Positions 5,454 to 11,555 of a stretch of 17,068 nucleotides of DNA are shown piece after piece. The stretch lies in contig CALFVE010000343.1 of NCBI GenBank assembly GCA_937928475.1, forward strand, positions 1 to 17,068. Reading direction: 5' to 3'. The DNA is from an uncultured bacterium. GTDB taxonomy: Bacteria > Armatimonadota > Zipacnadia > Zipacnadales > Zipacnadaceae. Position 1 is the first letter of the stretch, and each line of letters starts with the position of its first letter. Below the pieces are notes generated by a model. That model saw only the letters and a list, made by a program, of their open reading frames with translations. It searched no databases and was not told the DNA's origin. The position numbers were made by a program, and so were the translations under genes.

Positions 5454-6575
5454 CTACTCGGGCCTTATCATCACCTTCAGGAAGTCGGCGCCCGGCGTGA
5501 GCATCATGCGTACCGCCGCGGGGACTTCCTCCAGCGAGTAGCGGTGCGTGATCACGCGCTTGGGGTCTAGGCGGCCCTGCTGCAATAACCTGAGCGGCAT
5601 CGTCCAGGGCGCCCCCGGCCAGGGGGCGCGGTAGGACATCCACTGCCCGCGCACGGTCAGCCTCCGGCGGCAGATCTGCTCCCGCTGCTTGCCGGTGAGA
5701 ACCACCTCGCCCGGGCCGGTGCCGACCAGGACCACTGTGCCGCCTTTGGCGAGCGACTCTAGGACGGGTGCGAAGGCGGCGTGATGGCCACTGCACTCCA
5801 GACAGACTGCGACCCCTTGTCCCTCTGTCTGGGCCCGGACCTGCTCCGCGACCGAACCGCTACCGCCGAGCAGCGGCTGCGCCCCCAGGGCGGCGGCCAG
5901 GTCCAGGCGCTCCGGCAGCACGTCACAGGCCAGCACCGGCGCCGCGCCCAGGGCCAGCGCCACCTGCACCGCCAGCAGGCCGATCGTCCCGGCGCCCATT
6001 ACTAGCACGGAAGGCGCCTCCGTGAGAAAACGGTCAGCCCCCTGCCCGTCACCAGGACAACAGGCCATGACAGGCTCCCCACCCGCGCGAAGACCTCCCA
6101 ACAGACACGCCTCCGTCGCCACCGAGAGCGGCTCCAGCAAGGCCCCGGTTTCGTCGTCCACCTCCTCGGGCAGGGGTAGGAGATTCTCAGCCGGCACCAG
6201 CAGGTATTCGGCCAGGCCCCCGTCCTGGCGCGAGCCGAAGAAACCGTAGGAATCACACAGGGAATAAGCGCCCCTCCGGCAGAAGCGACAGGTGAAGTCC
6301 GGGCGCAAGGGCAGGAGGGCAACGCGTTGACCGAGTTCGAGCGGCGGGCCGTCAGCCCCCCGCACCGGGGGGCCGAAAGCCTCCACCAGCCCGCTGCACT
6401 CGTGCCCCAGCACCACGCGATTCCACTTCTCATGCGGGTCGCGCAGGCGGGCGAGGTCACTGCCGCAGATGCCGCAGGCCCGCACGCGCACCAGGACTTC
6501 TCCCGGCCCTGGCTCCGGTCGGGGCCGCTCCACCACGGCGACCTCGCCCGGACGGACACGCAGCACCGCCTTCAC
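5454..6575 (-). CDS. Zinc-dependent alcohol/polyol dehydrogenase, GatD-like
   Basis: The 373-residue medium-chain dehydrogenase resembles galactitol-1-phosphate and sorbitol dehydrogenases, NAD-dependent enzymes that oxidise polyols to ketoses. Catalytic zinc ligands fit C37 (CGICGSD), H58-E59 (GHE) and E148. The Rossmann motif is GAGTIG (194-199). SYRAPWPG near the C-terminus is typical of the GatD group. In the structural zinc loop the first of four expected Cys is Asp (D93, C96, C99, C107). About 20 extra residues (about 165-187, with MACCPGDGQGADRF) precede the Rossmann motif. The start is GTG at 6575, with GAGGAGG seven bases upstream. The GTGA overlap with the kinase stop codon implies translational coupling. 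With the kinase it may convert a polyol, possibly a pentitol, to a phosphorylated ketose. Confidence 0.9.
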   Translation of the reverse strand: MKAVLRVRPGEVAVVERPRPEPGPGEVLVRVRACGICGSDLARLRDPHEKWNRVVLGHECSGLVEAFGPPVRGADGPPLELGQRVALLPLRPDFTCRFCRRGAYSLCDSYGFFGSRQDGGLAEYLLVPAENLLPLPEEVDDETGALLEPLSVATEACLLGGLRAGGEPVMACCPGDGQGADRFLTEAPSVLVMGAGTIGLLAVQVALALGAAPVLACDVLPERLDLAAALGAQPLLGGSGSVAEQVRAQTEGQGVAVCLECSGHHAAFAPVLESLAKGGTVVLVGTGPGEVVLTGKQREQICRRRLTVRGQWMSYRAPWPGAPWTMPLRLLQQGRLDPKRVITHRYSLEEVPAAVRMMLTPGADFLKVMIRPE

Positions 6576-8083
6576 GTTCCCGCCTCCTCGGCGGCCCAGC
6601 GGCTCAGCAGTGGGCGGGTGGCTTCGTAGATTTCCGCCAGCCGTCGTTGGAGCGTCGCATATCGCTCATGCCATTCGGCCCGAGGCTCAAAGCGCTGCTT
6701 CACGCGGATGACCTGTCCGAGGTCCTCTGGCGAACGGTAGAGGCCCGCGCCCAGCCCCGCTAGCAGCGCCGCCCCGTGACAAGTTACCTCGGGCGCGTCC
6801 ATCACCAACACCGAACGGCCGGTTACGTCAGCCACGATCTGGTTGACCAGCGGCAGGGCGCTGGGCCCGCCGGTGATGCGAATCTCCTCCAGAGTGCGCC
6901 CGTGTACATTCTCCTGCAGGGCCTGCACGCGGCCCAGGGCGAGCGCCGTTCCCTCCAAGACGGCGCGAATCAAGTGGCCGGCCGTATGCTCGGGCTGCAA
7001 GCCGAGGAACCCGCCGCGGCAGTGATCGTCCCACAGCGGGGCGCGTTGCCCCACCAGGTAGGGCAGGAAAAGAAGGTCAGAAGGCTGCGGGTAGGTCGCC
7101 TCGGCCAGGCTGGCCATGTCCGCAAAGGAGAGCTGGGCGCCGGCCTGCCCCAAAACGCTCCGCAGCCAGCCGAGAACGGCGCCGCCGAAATCCACGTTGG
7201 CGGCGTGCACCCAGCGCCCGGGCAGCGCGTGATTGTGCATCTGCAGGTCGGGGTGAGGCTGCGGCTCCGGGATAACCGCGGCCAGCACCGCGGCGGTGCC
7301 CAGCACCAGGAAGGACTGCCCCGGCGTCAGAACGCCCGCGCCAGTGGCGGCGGCGAGCAGGTCCATCGCCCCAGCCACTACCGGCAGGCCCTCGGCCAGG
7401 CCGGTCTCCTTGGCCGCTTTCGCGCTGACCGTACCCACCACCTGGGTCGGCTCACACATGGGCGGAAGTCTCTCGGCGGGGAGGTCAAAGCGGGTGAGCA
7501 ATTCGGGCGACCAGTCGGAGGCGGACATGTCATACAGCAGCGACATGCCGCCTTCGGTCAGATCCGTGCTCGCCGTCCCCGTCAGCCGATACGCCAGGAA
7601 GCCGTTGGCGTGCAGGAACCAGCGGGCCTGGTCATACACCTGCGGCTCGTGCCGGCGCAGCCAGAGCAGTTTGGGCAGGACATAGGAGGGGTCGAGGCGG
7701 TTGCCGCAGAGGCGGACAAAGTCTGCCTCCGGCACCGTTTGAGAAATCTCCTCGCACTGGGCCTGGGCCCGCCGATCGAGCCAGAGTAGCGCCGGGCGCA
7801 GCACGCGGCCCTCAGGAGAGACCGCCACCACCGCGCTGCTCTGGGAGGCGATCCCCACCGCGACCGGTTGCATGTTGGCCACGCGCACTACCTGCCGTAC
7901 CGTCGCCACCACCGCCTCCCACCATGCTTCGGGATCCTGCTCGGCCCAGCCGGGGTGAGGGCGGCGCGTGGGATAGTCGCCTTGGGCGGCGGCCAAGACG
8001 TTGCCGTCTAGATCGAACAGCACGGTCTTCACGCTGGAGGTGCCCAGGTCCAGGCCGAGGAGCGCCTGGGAAGACGCAGCCAC
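6572..8083 (-). CDS. xylB: FGGY-family carbohydrate kinase, xylulokinase type
   Basis: The 503-residue cytoplasmic sugar kinase probably phosphorylates D-xylulose to xylulose 5-phosphate; another ketose is possible. The ATP-binding GLDLGTSSVK lies at residues 10-19. IASQSS stands at the substrate loop, LLWLDRRA follows, and GAMD (D241) fits the catalytic base. The C-terminal domain has RITGGPSALPLVNQIVADV and the CHGAALLAGLGAG segment typical of xylulokinases. Length is normal. The start is placed at GTG 8083 because GGGGAGG lies eight bases upstream; an in-frame TTG at 8104 would add seven residues but falls in the heptad array. The stop overlaps the dehydrogenase start by 4 bp. It is the first gene of the leftward group and diverges from the secreted esterase gene. 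The symbol is tentative as to substrate. Confidence 0.88.
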   Translation of the reverse strand: MAASSQALLGLDLGTSSVKTVLFDLDGNVLAAAQGDYPTRRPHPGWAEQDPEAWWEAVVATVRQVVRVANMQPVAVGIASQSSAVVAVSPEGRVLRPALLWLDRRAQAQCEEISQTVPEADFVRLCGNRLDPSYVLPKLLWLRRHEPQVYDQARWFLHANGFLAYRLTGTASTDLTEGGMSLLYDMSASDWSPELLTRFDLPAERLPPMCEPTQVVGTVSAKAAKETGLAEGLPVVAGAMDLLAAATGAGVLTPGQSFLVLGTAAVLAAVIPEPQPHPDLQMHNHALPGRWVHAANVDFGGAVLGWLRSVLGQAGAQLSFADMASLAEATYPQPSDLLFLPYLVGQRAPLWDDHCRGGFLGLQPEHTAGHLIRAVLEGTALALGRVQALQENVHGRTLEEIRITGGPSALPLVNQIVADVTGRSVLVMDAPEVTCHGAALLAGLGAGLYRSPEDLGQVIRVKQRFEPRAEWHERYATLQRRLAEIYEATRPLLSRWAAEEAGT

Positions 8084-8101
8084 GTTGCCGACCTCCCCAA
8101 A

Positions 8102-8136
8102 CAAGTCGCCAGTCGCGAGAGGCGAATCGCGAAGCG
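8102..8136. repeat. 7-bp tandem array upstream of xylB
   Basis: Five heptads fit without gaps: CAAGTCG, CCAGTCG, CGAGAGG, CGAATCG, CGAAGCG. The array starts 19 bp upstream of the - strand GTG at 8083. Its gene-proximal unit, CAAGTCG, is identical to the gene-proximal unit of the array at 2134-2190, which stands at nearly the same distance from the APH-fold kinase start. Confidence 0.6.
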
Positions 8137-8338
8137 GAATAGTTGGACGTCACCCTGTGCGCTCTGCCCAGGACGGCCATTATCAGCACCCCGACCGGAG
8201 GGACAGACCGAAATCCGCCCCGTCTCGACTGCCTCCCGCCCAGGCAGGAGCAGCAAAGGCAATTCCGCGAGATGGCGCGATAGTCCTCCCATCGTGGGAA
8301 GCAGGAGATGGCGCGGGAGCGGAGAATGGCAAGAATAG

Positions 8339-8381
8339 CCTTGCCCGAGGCCGCGCTGCTTCTGCAGCGGCCCTGGCAAGG
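8339..8381 (+). other. Long hairpin in the esterase 5' leader
   Basis: CCTTGCC (8339-8345) pairs with GGCAAGG (8375-8381). Inside it GGCC (8349-8352) pairs with GGCC (8369-8372), and GCTGC (8355-8359) pairs with GCAGC (8364-8368), with a TTCT tip. Total pairing is 16 bp, with one small internal loop and a 2-nt bulge. It ends 63 bases before the esterase GTG. There is no T-tract, so a leader RNA element is more likely than a terminator. Confidence 0.6.
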
Positions 8382-8409
8382 TGCACTGAACGTACTCGCC
8401 AACCAAGAC

Positions 8410-8425
8410 GGGCGGCCTGCCGCCC
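8410..8425 (+). other. Small perfect hairpin before the esterase ribosome binding site
   Basis: GGGCGGC (8410-8416) and GCCGCCC (8419-8425) are perfect complements around CT. It lies just upstream of the GGGAG ribosome binding sequence at about 8431-8435 and could influence its accessibility. Confidence 0.5.
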
Positions 8426-8444
8426 GCAGAGGGAGCGATGCCGC

Positions 8445-10397
8445 GTGAATTGTCCCTTACTCTTGCTTGGTCTTGCCCTGCTGCTGGTCTCCACCACCCT
8501 GTGCGCCGCCCAAGCCGTAACCATAACCCGAGAGGGTGACGGCTACGCAGTCACCGCCGGGGTCTACACCGCCAAGATAGACGGGCAGGGCGCGCTGGTC
8601 TCTCTCGTCATCGGGGGCAAGCAGTTCATGGCGGCGCCCCAGGAGTGCAGCTGGGGCGGAGAGAAGCGGCTGCTGCCTCCGCTCTACGCCTGTCCCATGA
8701 ATCAGTGGTATGCGCCCGCGCCCTTGCCGGGCCCGCCGACTCACCAGGACAATGTGGTCTCGGCCGAAGGGCACGGCTGGAAACTGGAGTATGCCTTTGG
8801 GCCAACCACCATTGATGTAACCTACACTGGCACCCCCGAGGGCACCCGCGGCTTCCGGGCCGGCTATCCGCCCACCGAACTGTGTCTCAGCCTGGCTCCT
8901 GATCTCTCCCGCGCCTGCGACGCGGAGAACCAGGGCGAACTGGGCTGGCCGGTCAACCGCCCGCACGAGCCGGGCAACTTCGCGGTGCTGGCCGAAAACG
9001 GGGCCGGCTTCCTGGCGGAGGACGTATGCCGCATCCAAGCGGTATCCGGCGGCAGTCTCCCCGCCGAGCCCCACCGCCTCGACCTGCTGGTCTTCAATAC
9101 CTACGACCAGACGCCCCAGCCAATCACCCACCGCCTCACCTGCTTCCCGCGGGCTGACCTGGCCCATTCGCTGACCATGGAGATCACCTCTCCGAATCGC
9201 GGCCATCTTTTCCCCGACCCGGAGCGGGTCGTCTTCCCGGTGAAGGTGGCGGCGCTCTACGGGCACACCCTGCAAGGCAGCCTTACCTTCGCGGGCGCGT
9301 CCTACGTGTGGAAGCAGCCGCCGCTCACCGCTGCCGTACCGCTCACCCTGACTGCGGACCAACCCAGCGCCACCGTGCAGCTGCCCCTGGAGCCGCCCAA
9401 GCCCGGCCACTATACCGGCAAGATCAGCGTCGCGCAGGGTGACCAAGCGCTCTACAGTCAGCGCCTGGGCTTCGTCTACCGCCCCCAACAGATTCCGCTC
9501 CCGCCGCGACCGCCCGACTTCGACAAGTTCTGGGACGATACTATGGCAGAGTTGGAGAAGGTCCCCCTGGATCTGACCTTGGAGGAGCAGACCGACAAAG
9601 AGACGCCCGCGGGGAAGGTCTACAAGGTCAAGTACCGCTCCTGGGGCGGCAAGTGGGCCTGGGCCTGGTTGTACGTGCCCAAGGGCGACAAGCAGGTGGA
9701 CGGCTACCTGCAGTTGCCGCCGGTAAGCGTCTACCAACCCGGCCAGGCCCGCATGGCCGACGGCAGTCTCACCATTGCCGTGGCCATCCACGGCGGCGAC
9801 CTGAAGGACTACCCGGCTCAGCCCGAGGATGGCTTCGACTACATGAATACCGGCATTACCTCGCGGGAGACCTATGCCCTGCGCTATGCCTATTGCTGCG
9901 TGGCTCGCTGCTACGACATCCTCAAGGCGCGGCCGGAGTGCAACGGGATCATCCACGCTCGCGGCGGCAGCCAGGGGGCGGGACTGACGCTGGTGGCCGC
10001 GGGCCTGCGCCCGGTCAGCGACGCCGCGGGAGCCGCCATCGCCCTCTGCCGCATTGACTGGACGATCCTGGGCTATGCCCAGTGGGGGCCGCACTGTCCC
10101 GAGGGCGAGGACCCCGAGAAGATCGCGGCGGTGGTGCGCTACTTCGACCCGGCCAACTTCGCGCCGCGCATTCACGCCCCCATGCGCCTGGCCTTCGGCC
10201 TCTTCGATTTCTGCGCCCCCGCCGAGGGCATCTTCTCGGCCATCAACGCCATGCCCGCCGGCACCAAGGTGGAGGTCTTCGTGGACCCCTATGGCGGGCA
10301 TTTCACCCTCAACGCCCCGGGGTTCAACCAGGGCGAGCCCGGCGTCCAGATCCCGAGGTGGCAAGGAACCCTGGAGGAGAACAAGCTAGCCGGGTAG
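8445..10397 (+). CDS. Secreted acetyl xylan esterase (AXE1) family protein
   Basis: The 650-residue protein has a Sec signal peptide (about 1-23, LLLLGLALLLVSTTLCAAQA). An N-terminal beta-rich region (about 24-360) follows that I do not recognise; part of it could be a carbohydrate-binding or immunoglobulin-like module. The C-terminal alpha/beta hydrolase (about 365-640) is of the acetyl xylan esterase type, which removes acetyl groups from xylan or cephalosporin-like esters. It begins at PPRPPDFDKFWDDTMAEL. The expected triad is visible: S509 (GGSQG), D588 (GLFDF) and H619 (YGGHF). The family's usual length is about 320, so this is a two-module version. The start is GTG at 8445, with GGGAG nine bases upstream and an immediate signal peptide; the frame is open further upstream but runs through xylB. 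It is the first gene of the rightward group and acts outside the cytoplasm. Confidence 0.88.
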   Translation: MNCPLLLLGLALLLVSTTLCAAQAVTITREGDGYAVTAGVYTAKIDGQGALVSLVIGGKQFMAAPQECSWGGEKRLLPPLYACPMNQWYAPAPLPGPPTHQDNVVSAEGHGWKLEYAFGPTTIDVTYTGTPEGTRGFRAGYPPTELCLSLAPDLSRACDAENQGELGWPVNRPHEPGNFAVLAENGAGFLAEDVCRIQAVSGGSLPAEPHRLDLLVFNTYDQTPQPITHRLTCFPRADLAHSLTMEITSPNRGHLFPDPERVVFPVKVAALYGHTLQGSLTFAGASYVWKQPPLTAAVPLTLTADQPSATVQLPLEPPKPGHYTGKISVAQGDQALYSQRLGFVYRPQQIPLPPRPPDFDKFWDDTMAELEKVPLDLTLEEQTDKETPAGKVYKVKYRSWGGKWAWAWLYVPKGDKQVDGYLQLPPVSVYQPGQARMADGSLTIAVAIHGGDLKDYPAQPEDGFDYMNTGITSRETYALRYAYCCVARCYDILKARPECNGIIHARGGSQGAGLTLVAAGLRPVSDAAGAAIALCRIDWTILGYAQWGPHCPEGEDPEKIAAVVRYFDPANFAPRIHAPMRLAFGLFDFCAPAEGIFSAINAMPAGTKVEVFVDPYGGHFTLNAPGFNQGEPGVQIPRWQGTLEENKLAG

Positions 10398-10483
10398 CAT
10401 AGGCGTCTCGCCTGCGCAGTCGAAGAGGCTTCCCAGCCCGTGGCTACCGTGCGACGGCGCCGCAGCCAGGCCGGAGGCGCCTT

Positions 10484-10500
10484 CCCCTCGCGCAGAGGGG
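10484..10500 (+). promoter_or_regulatory. Hairpin covering the xerD ribosome binding site
   Basis: CCCCTC (10484-10489) pairs perfectly with GAGGGG (10495-10500) across a 5-base loop. The 3' arm is the purine-rich ribosome binding sequence of xerD (AGAGGGGG, 10494-10501). In the folded state translation of xerD would be reduced. Upstream, AGGCG/CGCCT (10401-10413) forms a weak hairpin just after the esterase stop codon. Confidence 0.5.
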
Positions 10501-10507
10501 GATGAGA

Positions 10508-11500
10508 ATGCAAGAGACACACGGGCAACGCGCAAGCCCTGACCTCCCCCCCGCGCCGCGCGGCTCGCGCCTGGCGGCCGCGGTGGGGCCTCGGTTCCGG
10601 TATCAACTGGACCTTTTCCTGGAGTTCGTCATCGTCGAGTTGGGACGCGGCGAGAAGACCGCCGAGGCCTACGCCGCGGACCTGGAGGACTACGCGCACT
10701 TCCTCTTCGGCCAGGGGCATGACGACTTCGCGGTCGTATCCAGGCAGGAACTAGAAGAGTACCTGGCCCAGTTGCGCACTGAGCGCCGTCTGGCCGCGAG
10801 CAGCGTGGCCCGTAAACTCAGCGCCATCCGCAGCCTGCACCGCTTCCTGGTGCGCGAGGGGCTTTCCCGGCAGGACCCCAGCGCCGACCTGGACGGCCCG
10901 CGCCTCCCGGAGCGCCTGCCCCAGGTGCTCAGCGCCGAGCAGTGCCGCTTGCTCCTGCAAGCGCCCGACCGTAGCAATCCGCGCGGCCTGCGCGACGCCG
11001 CCATGCTGGCCCTGATGTACGCCGCCGGCCTGCGCGTCTCTGAGTTGGTCGGTCTGGAGATCGGCAGCCTCGACTTCCGCCAGGGGCAGGTGCGGGTGCG
11101 CGGCAAGGGTGGCAAGACCCGCCTGGTGCCGGTGGCCGAGCCGGCCCTCGATCTGGTGCGACTTTACCTGGAGCAGGCCCGCGACTGGTTCCCCCACGCC
11201 GAGAACGAGCCGGCACTGTTCCTCACTCGCCGGGGCCGGGCGATGACCCGCATCAACTTCTGGCGGCGTCTCAAGGGCTATCTGGCCCAGACCGGCCTCC
11301 CTCCGGAGACGAGCCCGCACACGCTGCGGCACTCCTTCGCCACCCATCTTCTGCAGGGCGGCGCCGACCTGCGGGCTATCCAAGAGATGCTAGGCCACGC
11401 CAGCCTGAGCACCACCGAGGTCTACACCCACGTCAGCCCCGAGCACCTGCGGGAGACCTACGAAAGCAAGCACCCGAGGGCGCGAAAACTGGGAACCTAA
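10508..11500 (+). CDS. xerD: Site-specific tyrosine recombinase, XerD type
   Basis: The 330-residue protein has an N-terminal SAM-like core-binding domain (about 30-120) and a C-terminal catalytic domain. Numbered from this start, catalytic residues fit R176 (GLRVSEL), the Lys in GKGGKTR, H271 and R274 (HTLRHSF), H297 (LGHAS) and Y306 (TEVYTHV). GGADLRAIQEMLGH is the form typical of XerD proteins, which resolve chromosome dimers at dif with XerC. About 30 extra N-terminal residues make it slightly longer than the usual 295-300. The ATG at 10508 is preferred over the ATG at 10502 because the GAGGGGG sequence ends only at 10501, leaving six bases for 10508 and none for 10502. It sits between two secreted-enzyme genes; no attachment sites, integron array or phage genes are visible, so a housekeeping role is more likely than element mobility. 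Confidence 0.92.
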   Translation: MQETHGQRASPDLPPAPRGSRLAAAVGPRFRYQLDLFLEFVIVELGRGEKTAEAYAADLEDYAHFLFGQGHDDFAVVSRQELEEYLAQLRTERRLAASSVARKLSAIRSLHRFLVREGLSRQDPSADLDGPRLPERLPQVLSAEQCRLLLQAPDRSNPRGLRDAAMLALMYAAGLRVSELVGLEIGSLDFRQGQVRVRGKGGKTRLVPVAEPALDLVRLYLEQARDWFPHAENEPALFLTRRGRAMTRINFWRRLKGYLAQTGLPPETSPHTLRHSFATHLLQGGADLRAIQEMLGHASLSTTEVYTHVSPEHLRETYESKHPRARKLGT

Positions 11501-11507
11501 TCAGAGC

Positions 11508-11520
11508 AAGGGGACCCCTT
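11508..11520. other. Short palindrome in the xerD-DUF4838 gap
   Basis: AAGGGG (11508-11513) and CCCCTT (11515-11520) are perfect complements around a single A. It lies in the 55-bp gap after xerD. As an RNA hairpin the loop is too small without opening the inner pairs, so a protein binding site is as likely as a terminator. Confidence 0.35.
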
Positions 11521-11555
11521 TCGCGTGCAGCAAACCAAGGTGGACAGGTGAGGCA

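Larger units (their letters stand above)
8137..8444. promoter_or_regulatory. Divergent regulatory region between xylB and the esterase gene
   Basis: This non-coding stretch separates the leftward sugar-kinase group from the rightward secreted-enzyme group. GAGATGGCGCG occurs twice in direct orientation (8269-8279 and 8305-8315). Between the copies lies a small inverted repeat, TCCCA (8287-8291) / TGGGA (8295-8299). This arrangement could be an operator serving both directions. Two hairpins (8339-8381 and 8410-8425) follow on the esterase side. No convincing -35/-10 pair was found for either direction, so promoters are not assigned. Confidence 0.45.

Noticed and set aside
5182..5796. N-terminal extension of the amidohydrolase upstream of 5181
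   Set aside because: It would translate repeat DNA and antisense dehydrogenase sequence; the ATG at 5181 has a good ribosome binding site and begins the domain.
8179..8184. Promoter for xylB with GATAAT as -10 on the - strand
   Set aside because: The -10 is reasonable but no acceptable -35 lies 16-18 bases upstream.
8457..10364. Long - strand open frame opposite the esterase
   Set aside because: The + strand protein has a signal peptide and a complete esterase triad; the antisense product shows no family motifs.
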